Assembly: GCA_023410675.1 (NCBI GenBank) | Contig: JAEYPM010000023.1 | Location: forward strand, 1 to 64,000 | Length of the DNA stretch: 64,000 bases | Source: Bacillota bacterium | GTDB taxonomy: Bacteria; Bacillota; Clostridia; Lachnospirales; Cellulosilyticaceae | Direction: 5' to 3' | Part shown: positions 36,523-45,995 of the stretch, one piece after another | Position numbering within the stretch: the stretch's first letter is position 1 | Layout of the letters: each line of letters starts with the position of its first letter | Notes under the pieces: model-generated | What the model was told of the DNA's origin: nothing | Seen by the model: only the letters and a program-made list of their open reading frames with translations | Databases searched by the model: none | Position numbers and translations under genes: made by a program

Positions 36523-36850
36523 AAGTCATTATGATAAATGAGGTTCCACCAAGGAACCTAGAAGATTGGTTTTACAGCACTACTGAAAATCCTGATTATA
36601 TGAAAACAACCATTGAACTATTTAAAAATGCAGGTGTCAAAGTCAAAAGCATGTAAGGTATTCTTGCACTAGGCATTTATATGACTACGGTCGTTAAAAA
36701 CCCTAAGACAGGCTATACAGTAGATTTAGAAGTTATTAAAGAACATCTCCCTTTACTTAAAGCTGAAATAAAGTTGTTTCCGAACCTTAAGGTGATTATG
36801 TTGAAATGATATCTGATGATATACACCGAATGTTACATTTAATAAAATGA
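36474..36850 (+). pseudogene. Decayed uracil-DNA-glycosylase-like gene
   Basis: In the frame of 36531 the sequence encodes KIKVIMINEVPPRN...WFYSTTENPDYMKTTIELF, then TAA at 36654-36656, then GILALGIYMTTVVKNP...LFPNLKVIM and TGA at 36807-36809. Together these look like one protein of a uracil-DNA-glycosylase-superfamily group found in Clostridia, with a nonsense codon at a position that would normally be Glu or Asp and further loss after KVIM. Its 5' end joins directly onto the preceding remnant. Residual similarity is recognised by eye only. Confidence 0.5.
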
Positions 36851-37198
36851 CAAGGGTGTTGTGGTGTCTGTTACAAGAAGAAATTAATCTGATATATAAA
36901 TAAAGATTTGCATATAAAAATTTAATATTTCTAAATCACTAGTTTATCATTACTAAGTAGATGTGTATAAAATTATGTGAAAAGCTTGCATAATCTAGTA
37001 CAAAGTAAACAAGGTTTGCATGATTAACTTAAATGACCCTTACAATTGAGATGGTTTTTTGATATAATGATTTTATAGACAAACATAGTAGAACGTGTTT
37101 TTTTCAGTATAGTGCGTGTTTCTATTTGACTATCAACGAATTAGAAGATTTATATCAGCAAGTAAGATGAAAGCTTCTAAAGAAAAGGAGATATAATA
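36851..37198 (+). promoter_or_regulatory. Gap with promoter for the CarD-like gene
   Basis: TTACAA at 37040-37045, a 17-bp spacer and TATAAT at 37063-37068 form a sigma-A promoter, giving a leader of about 125 bases before GTG 37199. Otherwise the gap is AT-rich, with nothing recognised. Confidence 0.55.
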
Positions 37199-37711
37199 GT
37201 GTTTGAAATAGGTGATTATATTGTTTATGGAAATAATGGTGTTTGTAAAATTGAAAGTGTAGGCGTTATGGATTCACCAATAGCACAAAAAGATGAGATA
37301 TATTATACTCTTTGCCCTTTTTATACAAAAGGAAGCAAAATATTTACTCCTGCAAATAATAGCAAAGTAGTTATGAGACGCATTATAACTAAGAAAGAAG
37401 CTATGGATCTTATTGAGGCAATACAAAATATTGACTGCCTATCTTTTACCGATAAAAGAAGAAGAGAAATTGAATATAAAGATGCACTAAAAAAATGTGA
37501 CTGTAAAGAGCTTATTAGGATTATTAAGACGATCTATCTTTTGAAACAAGAAAGATTAAATGAAGGTAAAAAGATTACCGCAGGAGATGAAAAATTTTTC
37601 CACATGGCAGAAGAAAATTTGTATGGTGAGTTAGCCATAGCACTTGAATTAGATAAAATTAAGGTTAAAGAATATATTATTGATAGAATCGAAAACTTAC
37701 AAGCAATATAA
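37199..37711 (+). CDS. CarD-family transcription regulator
   Basis: A 170-residue protein. The first 65 residues form a CarD/TRCF RNA-polymerase interaction domain (FEIGDYIVYGNNGVCKIESVG, then YYTLCPFY and PANNSKVVMR). A helical C-terminal domain (70-170) follows (ELIRIIKTIYLLKQERL, AEENLYGELAIALE). CarD proteins bind the RNA polymerase beta subunit and adjust promoter opening, notably at ribosomal promoters; Firmicute members are less studied. GTG start at 37199 after AAAAGGAG. Terminator downstream. No clear ties to its neighbours. Confidence 0.87.
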   Translation: MFEIGDYIVYGNNGVCKIESVGVMDSPIAQKDEIYYTLCPFYTKGSKIFTPANNSKVVMRRIITKKEAMDLIEAIQNIDCLSFTDKRRREIEYKDALKKCDCKELIRIIKTIYLLKQERLNEGKKITAGDEKFFHMAEENLYGELAIALELDKIKVKEYIIDRIENLQAI

Positions 37712-37753
37712 TATAACCTTTGTAGTGAAAATTCTATAGATGGTCAAATAGTA

Positions 37754-37784
37754 CAACTCATGTGTAAAGCATGAGTTGTTTTTG
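37754..37784 (+). terminator. Terminator after the CarD-like gene
   Basis: CAACTCATG (37754-37762) pairs with CATGAGTTG (37770-37778), then five T. Confidence 0.85.
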
Positions 37785-37867
37785 TCTAAAATACTAAATT
37801 TATCAATAAAAAGAGGAAATACAATTCTTATGTAGAATTTATATAGAGTATACGGAGGTGAGTTTTC

Positions 37868-38875
37868 ATGAATTTTAGAGAAACTCAAGAAAAATTTGAA
37901 GAAGATACCCTTAGCATCCATGCAAGTAAAGCAAAATATTCTAAAGGTAGAGCAATAGAAGAAATACAATGTGATGTTAGAACTGTTTTTCAAAGAGATA
38001 GAGATAGAATCCTCCATAGCAAGGCATTTAGACGATTAGCACATAAAACTCAGGTGTTTTTAGCACCAATAGGAGATCATTATAGAACAAGGCTTACGCA
38101 TACTTTAGAAGTGTCACAAATTGCCCGAACTATTTCTAGAGCATTAGGTTTAAATGAGGACTTAACAGAAGCTATTGCATTAGGTCATGACTTAGGTCAT
38201 ACGCCTTTTGGGCATACAGGAGAAAGGGTACTAAAAACACTTACTGAAGGAGCCTTTTCTCATCATAAACAAAGTATTAGAGTGGTAGAAAAACTTGAAA
38301 ACAAAGGTAAGGGGCTAAATCTTACTTTTGAAGTAAGAGATGGTATATTGAATCATCCAACTGCTGGAAATCCTCATGCATTAGAAGGAAAGGTTGTTCA
38401 AATTTCTGATAAACTTGCATATGTTAATCACGACATTGACGACGCTATTAGAGGAAAAATTTTATCAAATGACCAGTTACCTCATGTTTTTATAGAAACA
38501 TTAGGTAGTACATCAAGTCAAAGAATTAATTCACTCATAACAGATATTATTAAGTATAGTCAGATGAAATCCCATATAAAAATGAGTCCATCAATAGAAA
38601 AAATATTTTATGAGGTAAGAAATTTTATGTTTGAAAATGTGTATTTAGATTCCCAAGCAAAAGAGCAAGAGACTAAAGCTATGCACATTATTAAGCAACT
38701 CTATGACTATTATATGGACAAACCAGAAAAACTTCCAAAAGAATATATTAATTGGTTATCACAGGATGAAAATAAATCTCAAGTAGTATGTGATTATATA
38801 GCGGGTATGACAGATCGCTATGCAGTTGATAAGTACTGTGAGTTATTTGTTCCTGTTTCTTGGAATATATATTAG
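37868..38875 (+). CDS. dgt: dGTPase-like HD-domain phosphohydrolase
   Basis: A 335-residue dNTP triphosphohydrolase of the dGTPase family. The HD metal site is intact: RRLAHKTQVF, HYRTRLTHTLEVSQIAR, and EAIALGHDLGHTPFGH, followed by LTFEVRDGILNHP and QISDKLAYVNHDIDDA. It removes triphosphate from deoxynucleotides. GGAGGTGA is 8 bases upstream of ATG 37868. In many Clostridia this gene sits before dnaG-rpoD as here, which supports the call; the symbol is by family, and the enzyme may accept other dNTPs. Confidence 0.92.
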   Translation: MNFRETQEKFEEDTLSIHASKAKYSKGRAIEEIQCDVRTVFQRDRDRILHSKAFRRLAHKTQVFLAPIGDHYRTRLTHTLEVSQIARTISRALGLNEDLTEAIALGHDLGHTPFGHTGERVLKTLTEGAFSHHKQSIRVVEKLENKGKGLNLTFEVRDGILNHPTAGNPHALEGKVVQISDKLAYVNHDIDDAIRGKILSNDQLPHVFIETLGSTSSQRINSLITDIIKYSQMKSHIKMSPSIEKIFYEVRNFMFENVYLDSQAKEQETKAMHIIKQLYDYYMDKPEKLPKEYINWLSQDENKSQVVCDYIAGMTDRYAVDKYCELFVPVSWNIY

Positions 38876-38975
38876 AAGTTTATAATTGTTTTTATTATGA
38901 ATACACATAATATTACTTTATGATTACTATATAAATTCTACAAGTTGCAGAAAAATAGAAAGAAGGAAGAACAAC

Positions 38976-40757
38976 ATGTATTTTAAAGAGCATGTTATAG
39001 AGCAAATAAGAGAACATAATGATATTGTTTCTATTATTTCTGAATATATTACGCTTACCAAAAAGGGAAATTCCTATTTAGGTTTATGTCCATTTCATGC
39101 CGAGAAAACTCCTTCTTTTACTGTAAGCCAAGAAAAACAATTGTACTATTGTTTTGGATGTGGCAGTGGTGGTAACATTATTACCTTTTTGATGCAAAAA
39201 GATAATATGAATTTTGTCGAGGCAGTAAAATACTTGGCAGAGCGTGCAAATATTAGGATTGAAGAAGAACAGTTGACACCAGAAGAACTTAAGTTAAGGC
39301 AAAAAAAAGAAAGGCTTTTTCAACTTTATAAGGATGCGGCTAACTTTTTTTATATTCTTTTAAGAAGGAGTGAAAATAAAGAGGTTCTAGATTATCTAGT
39401 GAACAGAAATCTATCTTTAGATACTATCAATAAGTTTGGTCTTGGTTATGCACCCAGTAATTATAACACATTATCTAATTATCTTATAGATAAAGGTTAT
39501 GATAGAGAACTATTAATTGATAGTGGTTTACTCATGCAAAGCAAAAAAAATAGTTTGCTGTATGATAGATTTTCTTCAAGAGTCATATTTCCTATACTGA
39601 GTGTAGATAAAAAAGTTATTGCTTTTGGGGCAAGAGTTTTAGATAATACACTCCCTAAATATTTAAACTCACCTGAAACATTAATATTTGATAAAAGTAG
39701 AACATTATATGGACTGAACTTTGCAAAATTAAATACACATGATTATTATATTCTAGTTGAAGGCTATATGGATGTTATTGCAATGCATCAAATAGGCTTT
39801 ATGCAAGCAGTTGCATCTTTAGGAACTGCATTTACAGTGTTTCAAGCAAGACTCCTTAAGAGATATACAAGTAAAGTCGTCATTATGTATGATAGTGATG
39901 AGGCAGGCATCAAAGCAACACTACGAGCTATCCCAATTTTAAGAAATCAAGGTATAGAAGTAAAGGTATTACAACTTGAAGAGGGTAAAGATCCTGATGA
40001 ATATATAAAAACCCACAGTAAGGAAGAATTAAAAAAGCTTCTTGATCATGCTACTAGTGAAATATGGTTTCGAATATCTAGAATAGAAAAAGAATATAAT
40101 CTACAAGTTACAGAAGAAAAAATTTTATTTTTAAAACAAGTTTCAAAAATAATCGGTGAAATTGAGAGTAGTATTGAACAATCTTTGTATATCGAAGACA
40201 TTTGTAAACAATACTCAGTTGAAAAATCTGCTTTTTTAACTGAAGTGAAAAGGCAAGAAATGTCTAATGACAATTCTGGAAAGTATCATCATACACTTAG
40301 AAAGCATACAGAAGACATTCCACTAAAAGAAACACGTTCTAAAAAATTAAACAATGAAATAGAATTTTTAGCAGTATTATATCACTATCCTAATATCTTT
40401 ACAAAAATAGCACAGTATGTATCTACTGAATTATTTTCTACGCTACTTCTTAGAGAGCTTGCTCAAGAAATATTTTTAAGTAGCCAGTCAAATAAAGAGC
40501 CTAACATTAATTATTTTACTAGCAAATATAGTGATGTAGAGGAACAAAAAATTATTTCTAGTGTTTTTATGAAACAAGATGAACGTTATTCTGATACAAT
40601 ACTACTTAATAAAATGCTGTTAGATAATATAAAAATCCTCAATAAAAACTATATTGAGACAAAACTAAAGACGAGTACGGATGTAAACGAAATACAAAAC
40701 CTACTATTTAAAAAAAAGGAGCTTGACAGGCTGTATATTGATTTTATAAATGGTTAG
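38976..40757 (+). CDS. dnaG: DNA primase DnaG
   Basis: A 593-residue primase, making RNA primers for replication. The N-terminal zinc ribbon ligands are C38, H41, C59 and C62 (CPFHAEKTPSF...YYCFGCGSGG). The catalytic TOPRIM core (about 255-345) has LVEGYMDVIAM and MYDSDEAGIKATLRA. The C-terminal helicase-binding domain (450-593) is weakly conserved, as usual. AAGGAAG before ATG 38976. It starts the macromolecular-synthesis pair with rpoD, 21 bp further on. Confidence 0.96.
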   Translation: MYFKEHVIEQIREHNDIVSIISEYITLTKKGNSYLGLCPFHAEKTPSFTVSQEKQLYYCFGCGSGGNIITFLMQKDNMNFVEAVKYLAERANIRIEEEQLTPEELKLRQKKERLFQLYKDAANFFYILLRRSENKEVLDYLVNRNLSLDTINKFGLGYAPSNYNTLSNYLIDKGYDRELLIDSGLLMQSKKNSLLYDRFSSRVIFPILSVDKKVIAFGARVLDNTLPKYLNSPETLIFDKSRTLYGLNFAKLNTHDYYILVEGYMDVIAMHQIGFMQAVASLGTAFTVFQARLLKRYTSKVVIMYDSDEAGIKATLRAIPILRNQGIEVKVLQLEEGKDPDEYIKTHSKEELKKLLDHATSEIWFRISRIEKEYNLQVTEEKILFLKQVSKIIGEIESSIEQSLYIEDICKQYSVEKSAFLTEVKRQEMSNDNSGKYHHTLRKHTEDIPLKETRSKKLNNEIEFLAVLYHYPNIFTKIAQYVSTELFSTLLLRELAQEIFLSSQSNKEPNINYFTSKYSDVEEQKIISSVFMKQDERYSDTILLNKMLLDNIKILNKNYIETKLKTSTDVNEIQNLLFKKKELDRLYIDFING

Positions 40758-40778
40758 AATAGTAGACAGGAGAAAGGA

Positions 40779-41870
40779 TTGATAATAGTGAAGGATGTAG
40801 CAGAACAAAAACTGACATTTAAATCTAGACTTGAGCAGTTAATTAATCTTGCAAGAGAAAGAAAAAATGTATTAGAGCAAGAAGATATTAATGATGTATT
40901 TGGTGACATGGAGCTCGAGCCTAGTAAAATTGATCAGATATATGAATATTTAGAGGCACAAAATATAGACATAGTAGGTAATATTACTGATGTTGAAGTA
41001 GATGAATCCGATATCGACATTAATAATATACCAGAAGGAATAAGTATTGATGACCCTGTTAGAATGTATTTAAAAGAGATTGGAAAAGTACAACTTCTTT
41101 CTGCTGAAGAAGAAATCGAATTAGCTAAAAGGTTAGAAACTGGAGACCAAGAAGCAAAGAAAAAACTTGCAGAAGCTAACTTAAGACTGGTTGTAAGTAT
41201 TGCAAAGCGTTATGTAGGAAGAGGCATGCTTTTTTTAGACCTTATACAAGAAGGTAATTTAGGACTTATTAAAGCCGTTGAAAAATTTGACTATACAAAA
41301 GGATTTAAGTTTAGTACTTATGCAACATGGTGGATTAGGCAAGCTATTACAAGAGCCATAGCCGATCAAGCACGTACCATTCGTATTCCAGTACACATGG
41401 TTGAAACAATAAATAAGTTAATGAGAGTATCTAGACAATTACTACAAGAATTAGGTAGAGATCCTCAGCCGGAAGAAATAGCTAAATATATGGATATGAG
41501 TGTGTCTAAAGTAAGAGAGATTATGAAAATTTCTCAAGAACCAGTATCTTTAGAAACACCAATTGGTGAAGAAGAAGATAGCCATTTAGGTGACTTCATT
41601 CCAGATGAAGATATTCCCGTTCCAGCCGAAGCTGCTGCATTTACTTTACTTAAAGAGCAGCTTATTGAAGTATTAGATACACTTACTGAAAGAGAACAAA
41701 AAGTTCTTAGGCTTAGATTTGGTCTTGACGATGGCAGAGCAAGAACCTTAGAAGAAGTAGGAAAAGAATTTAATGTAACTAGAGAAAGAATTAGGCAGAT
41801 TGAAGCAAAGGCTTTAAGAAAATTAAGGCATCCTAGTAGAAGTAAAAAACTTAAAGATTATTTAGAATAG
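40779..41870 (+). CDS. rpoD: Primary RNA polymerase sigma factor (RpoD/SigA)
   Basis: A 363-residue housekeeping sigma factor. Short region 1.1 (about 10-75), region 1.2 ([22 protein letters not shown]), region 2 ([18 protein letters not shown] and [20 protein letters not shown] for -10 recognition), region 3, and region 4.2 ([20 protein letters not shown] for -35 recognition). Two starts are possible: TTG 40779 with AGGAG 6 bases upstream (used here) and GTG 40788 with AAAGGA 9 bases upstream. It follows dnaG and ends in a terminator. The TTGACA/TATAAT promoters seen throughout the window fit its specificity. Confidence 0.97.
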   Translation: MIIVKDVAEQKLTFKSRLEQLINLARERKNVLEQEDINDVFGDMELEPSKIDQIYEYLEAQNIDIVGNITDVEVDESDIDINNIPEGISIDDPVRMYLKEIGKVQLLSAEEEIELAKRLETGDQEAKKKLAEANLRLVVSIAKRYVGRGMLFLDLIQEGNLGLIKAVEKFDYTKGFKFSTYATWWIRQAITRAIADQARTIRIPVHMVETINKLMRVSRQLLQELGRDPQPEEIAKYMDMSVSKVREIMKISQEPVSLETPIGEEEDSHLGDFIPDEDIPVPAEAAAFTLLKEQLIEVLDTLTEREQKVLRLRFGLDDGRARTLEEVGKEFNVTRERIRQIEAKALRKLRHPSRSKKLKDYLE

Positions 41871-41897
41871 AAGTTGGCTCTTCAACTTCTGTTTTCT
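41869..41897 (+). terminator. rpoD terminator
   Basis: AGAAGTTG (41869-41876, overlapping the stop codon) pairs with CAACTTCT (41883-41890), followed by GTTTTC. Confidence 0.65.
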
Positions 41898-41933
41898 ATG
41901 ATATCAATAATATAATAGTAAAGGAGTGCTGTC

Positions 41934-42632
41934 TTGTTGCAGTTAACAAAAAGACTGGCTGCAGTTGCTAATTTTGTTCCTAGAGATGCACATGTTGCAG
42001 ATATTGGAACAGACCATGCCTATATACCTATTTATCTTGTTACAAATAGTATCACTAACTTTTGTATAGCAACTGATATCAATAAAGGACCTATTTTAAA
42101 AGCTCATAGGAATTTATTAAAGTATCAGATAGACACACAACATATTATACTCAAGCAGGCAAAAGGATTACAAGGTATTCGTGAATATAATTTAGACACA
42201 ATAATTATATCAGGTATGGGTGGTTATCTTACTATAGATATTTTAAAAAATGATTTGGATGTTGTAAAGGGGATAAAGCAACTTATTTTGCAACCGCAGC
42301 AAGATATCCCTGAAATTAGAAGGTTCTTACATTCAATTAAATTTAAAATTGACGATGAAGTGTTTTTAGAAGATGAGGGTAAATATTATACAATACTCAG
42401 TGCATCTCATGGTAAAGAAAAGTATGAACATGAATATGAATATGTTTATGGTAAGATATTAATTCAAAAAAACAATAGTGATTTTAATAAATGGATGTAT
42501 GAAAGAGATGAACAATTAATGTGTATAAAAATGCAACTATCTAATATTAATACTGAGAGTGTTATTCAAAGAATTAAAGAAATAGATGAAGAACTGTTAT
42601 TGCATAGAGAGGTAATGAAATGTATATCTTAG
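41934..42632 (+). CDS. trmK: tRNA (adenine(22)-N1)-methyltransferase
   Basis: A 232-residue SAM-dependent methyltransferase that puts m1A at position 22 of tRNA. The N-terminal Rossmann part (1-150): RLAAVANFVP, VADIGTDHAYIPIYL, the SGMGGYL motif, and QPQQDIPEIRRFL. The C-terminal coiled helices (160-232) complete the family layout. TTG start at 41934 with AAGGAG 7 bases upstream. Its end overlaps the NIF3 gene by 13 bp, the usual trmK-NIF3 pairing after rpoD in Firmicutes. Confidence 0.93.
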   Translation: MLQLTKRLAAVANFVPRDAHVADIGTDHAYIPIYLVTNSITNFCIATDINKGPILKAHRNLLKYQIDTQHIILKQAKGLQGIREYNLDTIIISGMGGYLTIDILKNDLDVVKGIKQLILQPQQDIPEIRRFLHSIKFKIDDEVFLEDEGKYYTILSASHGKEKYEHEYEYVYGKILIQKNNSDFNKWMYERDEQLMCIKMQLSNINTESVIQRIKEIDEELLLHREVMKCIS

Positions 42633-43717
42633 GAGATATTATTAAAGAAATAGAAACTTTATATCCACAGGATTTAGCAGAAACTTGGGATAATGTAGGC
42701 CTACTAATCGGTAGTCAATTTCAAAAAGTAAATAAAATGCTATGCGTGCTTGATATTAATGAAGAAGTTGTACAAGAAGCGATTACACAGAAGGTGGATT
42801 GTATTTTTACGCACCATCCCTTTATATTTAAACCTCTTAAAAATCTTAATTTTGATGATCCAACGAATAAACTAATTAAAACCTTAATCATGAACAACAT
42901 TTCTGTATATACTGCACATACTAATTTGGACATTGCTCGTGATGGTATAAATGATATTTTATGTTCTTTACTTGAAATTAACATAGCTGGTATTCTAGAA
43001 ATAACTAATAACAAAAAATTATGCAAATTTATTGTTTATGTACCTGAAGAATATTACGATCATGTACGTCGTGTGATCATAAATTATAATCCATGTCTTA
43101 TTGGCGATTATAAAGGGTGTACTTTTACATCATTAGGAGAAGGTACCTTTATACCTTTAAATCAAAGTAAACCTTATATAGGTGAAATTGGATCGTTAGA
43201 AGTAGTAGGAGAAAGAAAAATAGAATGTGTTATTGAAAAAGATAATTTGTCAGATATTATGCAGCAAATTAAAAGGGTTCATCCGTACGAAGAAATAGCC
43301 TTTGATTTAATTGAGATAGAGAATATAAGCAAACAAAGTGGTATAGGTAGATATGGAACCATTCCAAAAACAACTGTATGTGAATATATAGAAAAAGTTA
43401 AAGAAAAACTCTCTATACCCTATGTAAAATTAATCGGTGAATCAAACAAAGTTGTAGAAAAGGTTTCAGTATGTTCTGGTAGTGGAAGTAACTACATTAA
43501 GCAGGCAGCCCATGTATCTGATTTATATATTACTGGAGATATTAAATACCATGATGCACAAGAGGCACTTAATATAGGTCTTACGGTTTTAGATGTGGGG
43601 CACTATTCTTCTGAAAACGCTGCATTACCATATGTAGTAAAACATATAAAGAATCGTCTTTCTAATATAGAAATCATTTGTTCTAAGGTAGATGGTAATG
43701 TGTTTAAAATACTATAA
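42620..43717 (+). CDS. NIF3/YqfO-family protein (Nif3-like dinuclear metal centre)
   Basis: A 365-residue protein of the NIF3 family (also annotated GTP cyclohydrolase 1 type 2, activity unsure). The dimetal site segments are ETWDNVGLLIG, FTHHPFIF and AHTNLDIA in the first half, and GHYSSENAALPYV in the second; between them is the YqfO-type insert of about 100 residues with HPYEEIAFDLIEI. It overlaps trmK by 13 bp and is 14 bp before the next gene, so it is in the same transcript. Function of the family is unresolved. Confidence 0.9.
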   Translation: MYILGDIIKEIETLYPQDLAETWDNVGLLIGSQFQKVNKMLCVLDINEEVVQEAITQKVDCIFTHHPFIFKPLKNLNFDDPTNKLIKTLIMNNISVYTAHTNLDIARDGINDILCSLLEINIAGILEITNNKKLCKFIVYVPEEYYDHVRRVIINYNPCLIGDYKGCTFTSLGEGTFIPLNQSKPYIGEIGSLEVVGERKIECVIEKDNLSDIMQQIKRVHPYEEIAFDLIEIENISKQSGIGRYGTIPKTTVCEYIEKVKEKLSIPYVKLIGESNKVVEKVSVCSGSGSNYIKQAAHVSDLYITGDIKYHDAQEALNIGLTVLDVGHYSSENAALPYVVKHIKNRLSNIEIICSKVDGNVFKIL

Positions 43718-43731
43718 AAGGTGTGATCAAT

Positions 43732-45390
43732 ATGAATGCAAAAATAAGTGTAAGCTTAACAAATGGAACTATTATAGAAATGGAGCAAGGAAGTACTTTA
43801 TATGATGTCAGCGTCCAAGTTGAAGATCAATATAAATATCCGATTATTCTTGGGAAAATTGGTTCTTCACTTAGAGAGTTAAATTATGTACTTAATGATG
43901 ATGTTTGCGATGTATCTTTTTTGGATCTAAGTCATAAAGATAGTATGAGGGTCTATCAAAGAAGTGCAACCTTTTTATTAATAGTTGCAAGCAAAAGAAT
44001 TATCCCTAATTCTCAAGTAATTGTTAATCATCATATTTCTGGAGGGTATTTTTGTGAATTTTTAGACCATGCCATGTGTACTGCAGAAAATATTTTAGCC
44101 ATTGAAAATGAAATGCGAAGCCTTGTCAATCAAGAACTTCCTATAACGAAAAAAACTGTTTCTGTTGATGAAGCTATTAAATATTTTGAGAATAATAATA
44201 TGACTGATAAAAGTGAACTACTCAAGTATAGAAGAGTATCTACAGTTAATTTATATTCTCTTGATTCAATTAAGGATTACTTTTATGGTTATATGGTTAC
44301 CAATGTCAAATATATTAAACTTTTTAAGCTTGTTCCTTATGCCCATGGCTTTATACTCATGTTTCCTGATGAAAAAAATCCAGATCAACTCCCAGAGATT
44401 ACTCCCCAGCCAAAACTTTCAGCTATCTTCAGAGAATCAGAAAAATGGGCAAGAATTTTAGATGTAGATATAGTTGCTTCACTTAATAATACTATAGCTA
44501 GAGGCGATGCTGAGGATCTTATAAAGATTTCAGAAGCATTGCATGAGAAGAAGATTGCTCAAATTGCAGATAAAATTTTGGAAAGACCGAAAGTAAAACT
44601 TGTACTTATTGCAGGCCCTTCATCATCAGGGAAAACAACATCTGCCCAAAGATTATGTATACAGCTACGTGTAAATGGATTAAAACCTCATGTGATTTCT
44701 CTTGATGATTACTTTGTAGATAGAGAACATACACCAAAAGATGAAGATGGTAAATATGACTTTGAAAGTATTGATGCAATAGATGTACAATTATTTAATG
44801 AACATGTCTCTAAACTTATCAAAGGTGAAGAGGTAGAAATACCACGTTTTAATTTTATTACTGGTCAAAGAAATGCTTTAGGAAAAAAGTTAAAACTTAA
44901 TGATACAGACATTTTAATAATTGAAGGAATTCATGGCTTAAATGAAAAATTAAGCTATGCTATTCCAAAAGAAAATAAATTTAAAATTTATGTAAGTTGT
45001 TTAACACAGCTTAATATTGATTATCATAATCGGATTCCTACAACAGATACAAGACTTATACGCCGAATGGTAAGAGATAATAAGTATAGAGGAATATCTG
45101 CTGAGAAAACAATTGAACTATGGAGCTCTGTAAGAAGAGGTGAAAATAAAAATATTTTCCCATTTCAGGAAGAAGCAGATGTTATGTTTAACTCTGTATT
45201 AATCTATGAATTAGCTGCACTTAAGCAAAAGGCGGAACCTTTACTTTTTGGAATTGAAAGAGATTCTCCTTACTATCGTGAAGCAAAAAGACTATTAAAA
45301 TTTTTAGAATATTTCCTACCTATTGATACTGCAACAATACCTGTAAATTCAATACTTAGGGAGTTTGTAGGTGGTAGCTGTTTTAATTAA
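43732..45390 (+). CDS. TGS-domain/uridine kinase-like fusion protein
   Basis: A 552-residue protein combining a TGS-like domain (1-60), a region resembling the threonyl-tRNA synthetase second domain (60-200, with HHISGGYFCEF), and a P-loop kinase of the uridine kinase/phosphoribulokinase group (285-490) with Walker A GPSSSGKTTS (295-304), the DDYFVDRE loop and IIEGIHGLNEKL. This architecture is known in Clostridia and is usually annotated as a nucleoside kinase; its substrate is unknown. AAAAGGTG lies 8 bases before ATG 43732; an earlier GTG (43723) is within that site. Confidence 0.87.
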   Translation: MNAKISVSLTNGTIIEMEQGSTLYDVSVQVEDQYKYPIILGKIGSSLRELNYVLNDDVCDVSFLDLSHKDSMRVYQRSATFLLIVASKRIIPNSQVIVNHHISGGYFCEFLDHAMCTAENILAIENEMRSLVNQELPITKKTVSVDEAIKYFENNNMTDKSELLKYRRVSTVNLYSLDSIKDYFYGYMVTNVKYIKLFKLVPYAHGFILMFPDEKNPDQLPEITPQPKLSAIFRESEKWARILDVDIVASLNNTIARGDAEDLIKISEALHEKKIAQIADKILERPKVKLVLIAGPSSSGKTTSAQRLCIQLRVNGLKPHVISLDDYFVDREHTPKDEDGKYDFESIDAIDVQLFNEHVSKLIKGEEVEIPRFNFITGQRNALGKKLKLNDTDILIIEGIHGLNEKLSYAIPKENKFKIYVSCLTQLNIDYHNRIPTTDTRLIRRMVRDNKYRGISAEKTIELWSSVRRGENKNIFPFQEEADVMFNSVLIYELAALKQKAEPLLFGIERDSPYYREAKRLLKFLEYFLPIDTATIPVNSILREFVGGSCFN

Positions 45391-45402
45391 AAGTCATAAT
45401 TA

Positions 45403-45431
45403 TTGACAATACAAACATAATATGATAAAAT
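45403..45431 (+). promoter_or_regulatory. rnpB promoter
   Basis: TTGACA at 45403-45408, a 17-bp spacer and TAAAAT at 45426-45431. A start 6 bases on is 45437, the 5' end predicted independently from RNA pairing. Confidence 0.75.
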
Positions 45432-45436
45432 AATTT

Positions 45437-45807
45437 GTTGTTAAGTAAATCAGACAGTCGCACGTACATACTCCGAAAGGAAGTACTTGAGGAACGTCCG
45501 AGCTCCATAGAGCAAAGTGCTGGATAACACCCAGTGGAGGTGACTCTAAGGAAAGTGCAACAGAAATAAACCGCCTATGAAAATAGGTAAGGATGGAAAG
45601 GTAAGGTAAGAGCTTACCGCTTCTTAGGTGACTGAGAGGGCTATGTAAACCCCACTTGGAGCAAGACCGTATAAAAAACACAAGCGTTTTACGTTTGAAT
45701 AGCTGCTCGCTATGTTTTTGGGTAGGTCGCTAAAATATACTGGTAACTGTATATTTAGATAGATGACTGTTTAATACAGAACTCGGCGTATAGATTTGGT
45801 TAACAAC
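45437..45807 (+). ncRNA. rnpB: RNase P RNA (type A)
   Basis: The catalytic RNA of RNase P, which trims tRNA 5' ends. It matches E. coli-type (type A) RNA through its length: AGACAGTCGC near the start, GAGGAACGTCCGAGCTCC (P4 region), GCAACAGAAATAAACCGCC, GGTAAGAGCTTACCGC, and near the end AGAACTCGGCGTATAGAT. The P1 ends GTTGTTAA.. (45437) and GGTTAACAAC (to 45807) pair, setting the boundaries. It is not the B. subtilis type B fold, which lacks the P6/P16-17 arrangement. A terminator follows. Confidence 0.93.
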
Positions 45808-45822
45808 CTAATAAGACATATG

Positions 45823-45863
45823 ATAGTCAAGTGTTTAGTAAGCTAACCACTTGGCTATTTTTA
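45823..45863 (+). terminator. rnpB terminator
   Basis: ATAGTCAAGTG (45823-45833) pairs with CACTTGGCTAT (45848-45858), with inner TTAG/CTAA, then four or five T. Confidence 0.75.
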
Positions 45864-45944
45864 TACAATAACAGTATTTTTCAGTGAAATAGGAAAGTAT
45901 CCCTTGTCTATTTCTATTCACTCTAAACTATATATGTAAAATTC

Positions 45945-45995
45945 TAAACTGTCCCCTATATTAGTTATTATGTTTAACTTATAGAGGACAATTTA
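45945..45995. promoter_or_regulatory. Imperfect inverted repeat between rnpB and the coat gene
   Basis: TAAACTGTCCCCTATA (45945-45960) is the complement of TATAGAGGACAATTTA (45980-45995) at 14 of 16 positions. A weaker one (AGTGAA/TTCACT, 45883 and 45917) lies before it. It is placed 45 bases past the stop of the minus-strand coat gene, with a short T-run on that strand, so a poor terminator is the plainest reading. The rest of 45864-46039 holds nothing recognised. Confidence 0.45.

Noticed and set aside
45400..45681. Minus-strand open frame over the RNase P RNA
   Set aside because: The region is rnpB with its own promoter and conserved RNA motifs; an antisense protein is not supported.
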